Positions 55,041 through 64,000 of a stretch of 64,000 nucleotides of DNA are shown here, in pieces (position 1 is the stretch's first letter; each line of letters starts with the position of its first letter). The DNA is taken from assembly GCF_008728515.1 (NCBI RefSeq), contig NC_044996.1, positions 128,749,525-128,813,524 of the forward strand. Direction: 5' to 3'. Made by a program: the position numbers and the translations under genes. This DNA comes from Papio anubis. Its lineage: Eukaryota; Chordata; Mammalia; Primates; Cercopithecidae. The notes under the pieces were generated by a model. It saw only the letters and a list, made by a program, of their open reading frames with translations, searched no databases and had not been told where the DNA came from.

Positions 55041-55472
55041 TTCCCACTTCCCAGGAGCCATTTACAACTCTTAGCAGTTTTGTCTGTTTGCGTCTATGTC
55101 TCATAACAATATGCTTACGCCACTTGCCCTTGATTTTCAGTTGTAGATTGTGCATAGACTGCAAATTGCCCACTCTGATACCAGCTTTTCCTCAGCCTTC
55201 AGAGCTATTGCACCTCCAGAATTCCTGAGCCTTTCCAGGCTTCTGAAGCATGAAAGTGTTCTTGTTATCACTTGACTGTTGCTGGCCCTTCTGTTTTTGT
55301 CACTATGAATTTACAGCTTTTCTTTTCATTCCTTTATTGTCATTCAGTGGGGTTTGTGGATGGAGTGGCGATAAATGCATATATTTGTGTGAAAACCTAA
55401 GATATTGTACATTTCAGAAAACTAAAAAACAAAACCCCACTTTGAAAACAGAACTAAAACAGTATTTATTTT
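55041..55472. other. Intergenic, no recognised feature
   Basis: About 430 bp without a recognised element. Confidence 0.4.
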
Positions 55473-55487
55473 ACAAAGGCCTCTTTA

Positions 55488-55787
55488 TTTATTTTTTGAT
55501 TTTTTTATTTTTTTGAGATGGAGTCTCGCTGTGTCTCCCAGGCTGGAGTGCAGTGGTGATGCGCCTCACTGCAAGCTCCGCCTCCGGGTTCTGCGCCATT
55601 CTCCCGCCTCAGCCTCCCAAGTAGCTGAGCTGGTAGCCGCCTGCAGCCCGGCTAGTTTTTGTATTTTTAGTAGAGGCGGGGACACCATGATAGCCAGGAT
55701 AGTGCCAGATCTCCTGACCGCCGTGATCCACCCGCCTCGGCCTCCCAAAGTGCTGGGATTACAGGCTGAGCCACCCGGCGCCCGGCC
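55488..55787 (-). mobile_element. Young AluY, indel-rich body, perfect 15-bp duplication
   Basis: ACAAAGGCCTCTTTA at 55473-55487 and 55788-55802 is identical, yet the body lacks many bases (for example GTAGCTGAGCTGGTAGCCGC). Confidence 0.94.
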
Positions 55788-55874
55788 ACAAAGGCCTCTT
55801 TAAAAATAGGATGACATTTTAGACACAGGTTGTCAAAAAGCGTGCAGTCCAACCCTTTCATTGTACTGTTAAAG

Positions 55875-56176
55875 CTGAGGCGGTGGCATTGGCTCAAGCC
55901 TGTAATCCCAGCACTTTGGGAGGCGAGCCAAGGTGGATCCTTGAGGTCGAGGTCGAGACCATCCCTGGCTAATTCTGGTGAAACCCACGTCTCTACTAAA
56001 TACAAAAAAAGTAGCGAGGCCAGTGGCCGAGCCTGTAGTCCCAGCTACTCGGGGAGGCTGAGGCCGAGGAGAGTAAGTGAACAGAGGCCGGGCTTGCAGT
56101 GAGCTGAATCCATTTTCCACACTCTAACCCTGGAAGCGACAGAAGCGAGAACAAGTATAAAAAAAAAAAAAAAAAA
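55875..56176 (+). mobile_element. Young AluY, indel-rich
   Basis: GGCGGTGGCATTGGCTCAAG to A18, with many indels. Confidence 0.92.
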
Positions 56177-56435
56177 GGCGGTAGCGGTGGCTCAAGCCTG
56201 TAATCCCAGCACTTTGGGAGGCAGAGGCCGAGGATCACGAGGTCAGGAAATGAGACCATCCTGGCTAACACCGGTGAAACCCGTCTCTATAAAAATACAA
56301 AAACTAGCCCGAGGCCAGTGGCGGGCGCCTGTAGTCAACTTCGGGAGGCTTCAGAGGCAGGAGATGGCATAAACCTGGGAGACAGGCTGCAGTGAGCTGA
56401 GATCGACACTACTCAACCAGTGACAGGCGAACTCA
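56177..56435 (+). mobile_element. Young AluY, indel-rich, no clear tail
   Basis: GGCGGTAGCGGTGGCTCAAG to GAGATCGACACTACTCAACC, then no poly(A). Confidence 0.88.
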
Positions 56436-56499
56436 CAAAGCTAGTGTCAGGCTGGAGTATTTTCACCAAGTTTCCTGACTTTCCTGCGAGATCTCTTTC

Positions 56500-56700
56500 C
56501 CCGGCCCTGTGGTTCTCAATCTTGGCTGCTGTTACAAAGTCTTGGAGAGTTTCAAACAACCCTGTACCCTCAGGGCTACATCCCCCGCCAAATAAATCAG
56601 TCTCTCTGCAGGGGAGCCTGGGCATCAGTAGCACCTGGACTTGCCAGGAGGTCCTACTGTGCAGCCATGCTTGAGGATGACTACCTGCTGCCAGGAGATT
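56500..56700 (+). mobile_element. MER5-like hAT relic
   Basis: GTGGTTCTCAATCTTGGCTG, AATAAATCAGTCTCTCTGCA, GGGCATCAGTAGCACCTGG and GTGCAGCCATGCTTGAGGA fit a short hAT element with matching ends. Confidence 0.6.
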
Positions 56701-56774
56701 GACCGGTTTAGCCCCATTTCTAAAAGCATGGTAATGTGGACATCAAGACATCCATCTCAAGCTCATTATTATTT

Positions 56775-57059
56775 GTTTCAGACAGGGTCTGGCTCTGTCG
56801 CCCAGGCTGGAGTGCAGTGGCCTGATCACAGCTCACTGCAATCTCCTCCTCCCGGGCTCAAGCCATCCTCCCACCTCAGCCTCCCGAATAGCTGGGATTC
56901 CAGGTGCCCGCCATCACGCCTGGTTAATTTTTTTTTTTAAATAGAGACGGGCTTTCACCCTGTTGCCCAGGCTGGTCTCTAACTCCTGAGTTCAAGTGAT
57001 CTGCCCACCTTGGTCTCCGAAAGTGTTGGGATTACAGGCGTGAGCCTCTGTGCCTGGCC
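56775..57059 (-). mobile_element. Alu
   Basis: CAGACAGGGTCTGGCTCTG to GTGCCTGGCC; no poly(T). Confidence 0.93.
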
Positions 57060-57096
57060 TATTTTTATTAATTACCTTTGTGTGTTATCCAGATTT

Positions 57097-57389
57097 TTTT
57101 TTTTTTTTGAGACGGAGTCTCGCACTGTCACCCAGGCTGTAGTGTAACGGCATGATGTCGGCTCACTGCAACCTCTGCCTCCCGGGTTCACGCGATTCTC
57201 CTGCCTAAGCCTCCCGAGTAGCTGGAATTACAGGAGCACACCACCACACCCGGCTAATTTTTTGTATTTTTAGTAGAGATGGGGTTTCACTATGTTGGCC
57301 AGACTGGTCTCAAACTCCTGACCTTGTGATCTGCCCACCTTGGCCTCCCAAAGTGCTGAGATTACAGGCGTGAGCCACCACACCCGGCC
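57097..57389 (-). mobile_element. Alu with CCAGATTT duplication
   Basis: T head, GAGACGGAGTCTCGCACTG, ending ACACCCGGCC; CCAGATTT on both sides. Confidence 0.95.
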
Positions 57390-57397
57390 CCAGATTT

Positions 57398-58507
57398 AAA
57401 ATAGTATCTATTTTCATGCCTCAATTTCACAAGCATGTATTCTGTTAATCCAATTAACAATGAACACTCAACAATTTTGTTAGTGGCATCAATATGGTGT
57501 TCTTGTGCCACAGTCCTTTGATAGTGGCATATTATTTAGCTCAGTTCTCACATGCCACTTATACCCTAAAGCAAATCTCCATGAAACAGTTTAAAATTGC
57601 TGAGTGATGTGGTCATTTTGCTATATCAGGATGTTTTCATTGTCTAAGTGCAGTAATGGCAGAGAACATTATGCACTTTATGGCTACTATGCTGATTATA
57701 GCTGGACACTGGATACTGTAGGAGTAGTTACTCGAAACCTCCATTATGATGAATTGATCTATTCTATTTATTAGGTCATAGGAGCTGGTTAACGTCGCTG
57801 AGTTTTAGCTCTGGCCAGCAAAAAGCATAGTCACTGTTTATTATGGTTAGCAGGGAAGAACAAGAAAAATCACTACGTATTATCACTCCTTGGGGGCGGG
57901 TGGCAGTGAAGGAAAAATCCCACAACAGCCTTGGAATACCAGAGCTACTGACTGTGGGTTAGAATGGTCTTTCATTATGAAGGACAACCCATTGAATTTG
58001 AGAAGTCTACAGTGAAAGTAAAATGTGTTCTTAAAATGCAATACTATCTCGAGGCAGTTTTAATTCTAACAATAGGAGCCTACATACCAGATGGCTTTGA
58101 AATATTTACAGGTCCTCTTTATCTGAAATTTTAGTTGCCCAGGAACAACCATTATAACTTATACCTTGCCACTAAAAGTAAGGTTTATTTATTCAGAAAA
58201 AAAGGGTAATACAATTTTTCATTTTGAAATAAATCAGGATGCATTGAATAAATGCTGTTTAAAAAGCCATACTTTCAACAACTGAAATCATAGATGGCTT
58301 TATCTAAGTAAATCCCTTAGTGTGAAGACCAGATAAATCATTTGATGATTTGTGAGAAGTATGTAACTGCATGTGATTAAAGCTTCATGTGTATTTGTCA
58401 TGTCATGACTCGGTAGTTTAGCCTACAGAAGTAATCATTCATTAAAATGGCCCATCTTCCTCACAATAAAACTGATTATAAACCATATCAAAATTTCTGC
58501 CACTTTT
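57398..58507. other. Intergenic, longest repeat-free stretch
   Basis: 1.1 kb in which I recognise no repeat, exon or RNA gene; AT-rich. Confidence 0.45.
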
Positions 58508-58810
58508 GGTCAGGCGTAGTGGCTCATGCCTGTAATCCCAGCACTGTGGAAAGCCGAGGCAGATGGATTACCTGAGCTCAGAAGTTCAAGACCAGCCTGA
58601 GCAACATGGGGAGACACCCATCTCTACAAAAAATACAAAAAGTAGCCAGGTGTGGTGGTGTGTGCCTGTGGTCCCAGGTACTCAGGAGGCTGAGGCGGGA
58701 GGATCCCTTGAGCCTGGGAGGCAGAGGCTGCAGTGAGCTGAGATCCCACCACTGTACTCCAGACCGGGTGACACAGTGAGACCCTGTCTCAAAAAAAAAA
58801 AAAAAAAAAA
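58508..58810 (+). mobile_element. Alu
   Basis: TGGTCAGGCGTAGTGGCTCA to A20. Confidence 0.94.
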
Positions 58811-58816
58811 TTCTAC

Positions 58817-59127
58817 CACTCATGCCTGTGATCCCAGCACTTTGGGAGGCCGAGGTGGACAGATCACCTGAGGCCAGGAGTTCAAGACCAGCCTGGCCAA
58901 CATGGTGAAACCCCATCTCTACTAAAAATACAAAAATTAGCCAGGTGTGGTGGCACAGGCCTATAATCCCAGCTACTCTGGAGGCTGAGGCAGAAGAATC
59001 ACTTGAACCCAGGAGGCAGAAGTTGCAGTGAGACGAGACGAGATTGTGGCCATTGTACTCCAGCCAGGGAAACAGAGTGAGCCTCCATCTCAAAAAAAAA
59101 AAAAAAAAAAAGAAAAAAGAAAAAAAA
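58817..59127 (+). mobile_element. 5'-truncated Alu
   Basis: Starts at ACTCATGCCTGTGATCCCAG and ends in A21 with G interruptions. Confidence 0.94.
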
Positions 59128-59306
59128 GTTGAAAACTAAATTTGCTAAAATTAAATGTGCCTAATTTTCCTAACTAAAAAATGTTTATCTTTACTTAAAA
59201 ATGGAGGGGGATATCTAACTATTACTAGAAAGAGTAACTATATAAAATAATTTGAATTACTGATGCACATTCAGAGTCCTGGTTTTTAATACCAAAAAGC
59301 CATCAA

Positions 59307-59606
59307 GGCCGGGCGCGGTGGCTCACGCCTGTAATCCCAGCACTTTGGGACGCCCAGGCAGGCGGATCACCTGAGGTTGGGAGTTCAAGACCAGCCTGAC
59401 CAACATGGCGAAACCCTGTCTCTACTAAAAATACAAAAATTAGCCGGGTGTGGTGGTGCATGCCTGTAATCCCAGCTACTAGGGAGGCTGAGGCAGGAGA
59501 ATTTCTTGAACTTGGGAGCCAGAGGTTTCAGTGAGCCGAGACTGCACCATTACACTCCAGCCCAGGCAACAGTGTGAGGCTCTGTCTCAAAAAAGAAAAA
59601 AAAAAA
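59307..59606 (+). mobile_element. Alu
   Basis: GGCCGGGCGCGGTGGCTCAC; AAAAAGCCATCAA before and AAAAAGCTGTCAA after. Confidence 0.95.
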
Positions 59607-59833
59607 AGCTGTCAAACAGGCAAATAAAATACTGCAAGTCAGACATAATCATAAGATTTCTGCTGAAACCTTTTAAATGTCTTGAAATCCTATTTTTAAC
59701 AATATTTTGATTAAAGCAAATCATCTTGATTACAATAGTGCATCTTAAATCACTGGGAGTACAAGTGTAATTGCTGCTTTATCTCTGAAATGGTGTTTCT
59801 CTAGTTTTTTTTTTTTCAAAAATTACCAATTAA

Positions 59834-60142
59834 GGTCGGCACGGTGGTTCACGCCTGTAATCCCAGCACTTTGGGAGGTCAAGGCGGGTGGATCCTTTGA
59901 GATCAGGAGCTTGAGACCAGCCTGGCCAACACGGTGAAACCCCATCTCTGCTAAAAATACAAAAAAATTAGCCGGGCATGGTGGTGGGTGCCTGTAATCC
60001 CAGCTACTCTGGAGGCTGAGGCAGGAGAATTGCTTGAACTTGGGAGGTGGAGGTTGCAGTGAGCCGAGATCAAGCCACTGCACTCCAGTCTGGACGACAG
60101 AACAAGACTGTCTCCAAAACAAAACAAAACAAAATAAAACAA
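59834..60142 (+). mobile_element. Alu with (AAAAC)n tail
   Basis: AGGTCGGCACGGTGGTTCAC to an AAAACAAAACAAAAC tail. Confidence 0.94.
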
Positions 60143-60186
60143 GGCCCGATTTACCAAGAATATTTCTCATCCCCCTTAAAACTTGC

Positions 60187-60476
60187 CCCCCCCTTTTTTT
60201 GAAACAGGGTCTCTGTCACCCAGACTGTAGTGCAGTGGCATGATCACGGCTCACTACAGCCTGGATCTCCTGGGCTCAAGCGATTCTCCTGCCTCAGCCT
60301 TCCAAGTAGCTAGGACCACAGGTGCGGGCTACCATGCCTGGCTCATTTGTACTTTTGTAGAGGCAAGGGTCTCCCTATGTTGCCCAGGCTGGTCTTGAAC
60401 TCCTGAGCTCAAGTAATCTGCCTGCCTCAGCCTCCCAAAGTGCTGGGATTACAGGTGTGAGCCACCATGCCCAGCC
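60187..60476 (-). mobile_element. Old Alu
   Basis: C7T7 head, GAAACAGGGTCTCTGTCACC to ATGCCCAGCCC. Confidence 0.92.
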
Positions 60477-60634
60477 CTTGGGTCTCTTTAATTTTGGTAG
60501 TATAGAAATAATCGGAACCTCAGAGAAGACACCTGTAATGCCAACTAGAAAAACACTGCTGCAAAGGACATCTAGTGGAAGGGTAAAAAGTAAAAAGCAG
60601 TAGAAACCTCAGCTTCCCTGAAAGCATATTAGAT

Positions 60635-60795
60635 CAGTGCTTCCCAAACTGTAAATAAAGTCCATTCTCATCCCCTGGGGGTTCTTGGTAACATCAACTG
60701 GTCTGGGGCAGGCTTGAGATGGTGCATTTCTAACATACTACCAGGCCATGGCCGAGCTACACTGGTTCCTGAGCCACACTCTGAGCAGTGAGGCA
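60635..60795 (+). mobile_element. MER5A-like hAT element
   Basis: CAGTGCTTCCCAAACTGTAA, GGTCTGGGGCAGGCTTGAGA, TGCATTTCTAACATACTACC, TGAGCCACACTCTGAGCAGT. Confidence 0.75.
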
Positions 60796-60827
60796 TAATC
60801 TCCATAGTGTGATGTTCATATTTTAGC

Positions 60828-61128
60828 TTTTTTTTTTTTTTTTTTTTTTGAGGCGGAGTCTCGCTCTGTCGCCCAGGCTGGAGTGCAGTGGCGCGATCTC
60901 GGCTCACTGCAAGCTCCGCCTCCCGGGTTTACGCCATTCTCCTGCCTCAGCCTCCCGAGTAGCTGGGACTACAGGCGCCGCCATCACGCCCGGCTAATTT
61001 TTTGTATTTTTAGTAGAGACGGGGTTTCACTGTGTTAGCCAGGATGGTCTCGATCTCCTGACCTCGTGATCCGCCCGTCTCGGCCTCCCAAAGTGCTGGG
61101 ATTACAGGCTTGAGCCACCGCGCCTGGC
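60828..61128 (-). mobile_element. Young AluY with 11-bp duplication
   Basis: CATATTTTAGC at 60817-60827 and 61129-61139; near-consensus body. Confidence 0.97.
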
Positions 61129-61139
61129 CATATTTTAGC

Positions 61140-62079
61140 ATTTTATTAAGTTTTACAAGTTTTCATGCTCGGTATATCTTGGTGGCTAATCCCTGGGCAT
61201 GTAATAAATACTTAGAAATTTTCCACCAAACATGGTGATAAATTATTTTGCTCTTTAAAGGAATAACACTTATTACCTATATAATTTACTAAAGCAGAAC
61301 ATTTTACTCCTTGATGAATCCATAAAAATACAGCATAACTGTATTCTTACAGTATGTACAAAATCTTATTTTATCCTTTTATTTTCACAGGGCAATGCAT
61401 AATTAGGTTGTTTTTAAATATAAAATTGATAGCAATAACTGTCACACACCTCTATTGTCATTTTAGGGTTTTTCTCTTTCTCTGATACTTTTTTTGGTGT
61501 GTTTATTCAACATTTATCAATAAGAATTTTAGTGCATTCACTAAGAGCCAAGCACCGACGCATCCTGATATGCTTCCATCTAGGACTTTTAGCTGCTTAA
61601 ACACATTTAACATGCCTCTTTTCCTCCAGCAAACTCTATTTAAAAAAAAAAAAAAAGAAACTCTTTCCTGCAATGAGATTATTTCAGAAGTTGCCAGTCA
61701 TCTTGGAACCCAAACTCAGTAATAAGCAACTGTGGGACCACAAGTGGAAACCTTTTGATGATGGGGCCAGTGGTTTCATGGAATACACGGGTTTACTGCT
61801 ATAACCCAAGAGACTCCAGTTGAGACAGTCTGGCTCATTCAGACACATGCATCCGCAACTATGAACAGGAGTAATGCCTGGACCCATACCCAGTTCTCCT
61901 GTTGACTATATCTTTGCCAAAGGACTACTGACTAGTTTTAATGGGGCCAAGAACACAAATATGTATATTTTTCTTATAAAGAAACATTTTAATTCTATTC
62001 CCCTTTATGTAATAAAGGCTTCTTGAAAAACATGAAAGGTTTGGCGAGCAAATACTTAGGAAGTTTTCTGACATTAAAC
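61140..62079. other. Sequence downstream of SYAP1, repeat-poor
   Basis: About 940 bp with no recognised repeat. It could belong to a longer SYAP1 3' UTR; not supported further. Confidence 0.4.
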
Positions 62080-62090
62080 CACCTTGTTCA

Positions 62091-62225
62091 TTCATTCATT
62101 CATTCATTCATTCATTTTTGAGACAGAGTCTCACTCTGTCACCCAGGCTGGAGTGCAGTGGCGTGATCTCAGCTCACTGCAACCTCCACCTCCCAGGTTC
62201 AAGTGATTCTCCTGCCTCAGCCTCC
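62091..62225 (-). mobile_element. 5'-truncated Alu with (TTCA)n in place of a tail
   Basis: CACCTTGTTC before (about 62081-62090) and after (about 62227-62236). The head is (ATTC)n then TTTTTGAGACAGAG; it stops at CTCAGCCTCC. Confidence 0.85.
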
Positions 62226-62397
62226 TCACCTTGTTCTTTAAAAATAATCATATTCTATGAACATGTGTCTGCTGGTGTAGCAGAAACAGAAGGATTAATC
62301 AATAAAGTCCTAGAAGGTGAACTCGGAGGAACACAATTTTATGAAGATTCAATTTAAGACAAAGCTCAAACATTTGTATGTGGTGATGATTAAAACA

Positions 62398-62430
62398 AGA
62401 ACAACAACAACAACAAAAAACAAGAACAAC
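62398..62430. repeat. (AAC)n microsatellite
   Basis: AACAACAACAACAAC with A-rich interruptions. Confidence 0.85.
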
Positions 62431-62583
62431 AGCCTTGCAGGGGAATGAGCTTCTGAAGGTTATTATAATAGAAAAAGGATGGAAGGTCCTACTTTGTATA
62501 AAAACTGTGATGTAAAATTTCTGGTATAGTTTAAAAATAAAAGAAAGAAAAGGCCCCAGAGAAAAACAAATATTTTCACACAG

Positions 62584-62891
62584 TTTTTTTTTTTTTTTTT
62601 TTTTTTTTTGAGACTGAGTCTTGCTTTATCGCCCAGGCTAGAGTGCAGTGGCACCATTTCGGCTCACTGCAACCTCTGCCTCCTGGGTTCAAGAGATTCT
62701 CCTGCCTCAGCCTCCCTAGCAGCTGGGATTACAGGCGCCCGCCACCATGACCGGCTAATTTTTGTATTTTTAATAGAGACAGGGTTTCACTATGTTGGCC
62801 AGGCTGATCTTGAACTCCTGACCTCCAGCGATCTACCCACCTCGGCCTCCCAAAGAGCTGGGATTACAGGCCTGAGCCACCACGCCTGGCC
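62584..62891 (-). mobile_element. Alu just past the SYAP1 poly(A) signal
   Basis: T26 head, GAGACTGAGTCTTGCTTTA, ending ACGCCTGGCC. Confidence 0.95.
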
Positions 62892-62924
62892 TGCACAGTA
62901 TTTCTTAATGTAAAATTGTGTGAT

Positions 62925-63479
62925 GTTTATATCATTAAAATCAACTTATTTATTTTATCTTTTGGCTTTCAGGTGGAATTTTAGAAAATACCTGGCAAGC
63001 GAATAGTTCTGAAAGTGCTTCCTCTTAAGTTCTTTGGTATAATTTGGTCATTTTGATAGTAATCAACCCATTAAGTAGGTACTTTAACACCCACATATCA
63101 ATTAAAATGGAATGTGGAGTACAGATATTTAGAAAACCATGACTGAGGAATAAATTGTATTTTTGACCTCATGGAAAACAGAACTCTAAAATTTTACTTA
63201 TGTTTCTGTGGTAAAGATAGCCATACTGCCTACGAGGACATCTCTAACTCTATTTATACTAAAGAAACGTTCTACAAAACATCTCTTTCTGATTATTAGA
63301 AGTAACTGTTCTATATACTTTTTTAAAGTAGAAGAGGCAAGTTTCAACCTGAAAAAAGGGTAATTTTGAATTTCATAAAGTTATACTTTTTTATGCCTTC
63401 TGATTCAGTGAGCGTCAACATCTAGAATTTAATGTCAGTTTGCAGACTGTTAAGGATTATTATTCTATTTCAGGAACAG
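62925..63479 (-). other. SYAP1: SYAP1 3' UTR (probable)
   Basis: Non-coding sequence directly downstream of the SYAP1 stop on the minus strand. It is AT-rich and free of recognised repeats. The first clear AATAAA on that strand is at 62954-62949, which would put cleavage near 62930, just before an Alu. The exact poly(A) site is inferred; longer 3' UTR forms running past the Alu cannot be excluded. Confidence 0.5.
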
Positions 63480-63607
63480 CTAATTTTCCTCTTGAAGCAT
63501 TTTCTCTATTTCCTTATCCCAGTTTTCATCTCGTTTTTCGGATTCTGTCACCACTTCATATTCTTGAAGTTCCTGCTGCAGTTCTTTTTCCCAATCTGCA
63601 GAATCCT
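63480..63607 (-). CDS. SYAP1: SYAP1 last coding exon (C-terminal 41 residues and stop)
   Basis: SYAP1 is a BSD-domain protein reported to support AKT activation downstream of growth-factor signalling. Only its carboxyl end is here. Read on the minus strand, the acceptor TTTCTTTTAG is followed by AG, completing a Glu codon, then DSADWEKELQQELQEYEVVT and ESEKRDENWDKEIEKMLQEEN, stopping at TAG (63482-63480). This acidic, lysine-rich, helix-forming tail matches the SYAP1 C terminus that I know; the BSD domain is encoded outside the window. The frame is intact. It lies upstream of TXLNG on the same strand, as in human Xp22.2. Confidence 0.93.
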
Positions 63608-64000
63608 CTAAAAGAAACAAAGGAGAAGAAAAAGATTCTCTCTGAATTCATACTGCTAGTGTTCACAATTCGGTCCATCTCAATTACCTACGTAAAGTCC
63701 TAGCTGCCGTAATTTTTAACATCTCAGCCTTCATTACTGTGTGTGCTCAGAAAAACTCAGTAAATTTTAAGTGACCAAGGATAAATACAATTAGAAAGAT
63801 AAATCTGTTAATGTAGAAGCAAAGGTATCAGATGTCATAAATATATTTTGGGTATTATTTTGCTTTCCCTATGCCTCTGCTTTTCCTTTTATTTAAATGG
63901 GTAATTGATAATTAATACTTGGTTGCAAGTTAATTTTTACCACTACCAATGATGATGATGGTAGCAAAAGCAGCTAATGTTTATTGAGCACTTACTGAGC
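63608..64000 (-). other. SYAP1: SYAP1 last intron, 3' part
   Basis: Intronic sequence upstream of the last SYAP1 exon, with the polypyrimidine acceptor next to 63608. The final 50 bases, with GCTAATGTTTATTGAGCACT, look like the start of a plus-strand MIR cut by the window edge. Nothing else is recognised. Confidence 0.6.

Noticed and set aside
61684..61887. 67-residue minus-strand frame with several Cys
   Set aside because: No recognised family; lies in sequence past the SYAP1 end and is short enough to be chance.
13676..62891. Regularly spaced similar repeats suggesting a CRISPR-like array
   Set aside because: They are Alu copies of about 300 bp in both orientations in a primate genome.
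1..64000. tRNA, snRNA, Y RNA or 7SK-type genes
   Set aside because: No box A/B tRNA pattern with a foldable cloverleaf and no U6, Y or 7SK start sequence was seen; the Pol III-type boxes found are those of Alus.

Overview
The window is nuclear DNA from an Old World monkey (cercopithecid), from the X-chromosome interval matching human Xp22.2. The primate call rests on about 95 Alu copies in 64 kb. Many of the youngest carry a variant I associate with cercopithecid AluY lineages: GCTCAAGCCTGTAATCC at the 5' end, GAGACGGGCGGATCAC, and GAGATCCGGCCACTGC in the right arm. The species cannot be fixed from the sequence.

Two protein-coding genes are present, both on the minus strand and both incomplete. 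(1) TXLNG (gamma-taxilin): coding exon 1 lies in a CpG island (39283-39384), exon 2 is at 8227-8530 and exon 3 at 6516-6607. Together they encode residues 1-166. The rest of the gene lies beyond the left edge. (2) SYAP1 (synapse-associated protein 1): only the last coding exon (63480-63607, ending in TAG) and its 3' UTR are present; the body lies beyond the right edge. The order SYAP1 then TXLNG, head to tail and about 23.5 kb apart, argues for the X copy of TXLNG rather than the Y gametologue.

Layout: 1-6515 is TXLNG intron 3 (L1, Alu, hAT relics); 6608-8226 is intron 2; 8531-39282 is the roughly 31-kb intron 1, packed with Alus, L1M, MIR, an MST-type LTR and an MLT1-type LTR; 38570-39660 is the CpG-island promoter, with an inverted CCAAT box, an E-box and a ZNF143-like site; 39.7-62.9 kb is intergenic, with Alu clusters, a split Tigger-like element, two related solo LTRs, an LTR-like composite and some repeat-poor stretches; 62.9-64.0 kb is the SYAP1 3' end.

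I found no novel gene system. The items worth a second look concern retrotransposition and sequence quality. They are a chimeric Alu carrying 33 bases of another Alu's flank, four left-arm-only Alus with target-site duplications, repeated use of one target site by successive Alus, two sibling solo LTRs differing in their CCAAT-box array, a motif cluster in the intergenic region, and young Alus full of small indels yet flanked by perfect duplications, which suggests assembly error. Subfamily names of repeats are given only where I recognise them; boundaries are read by eye and can be off by several bases.
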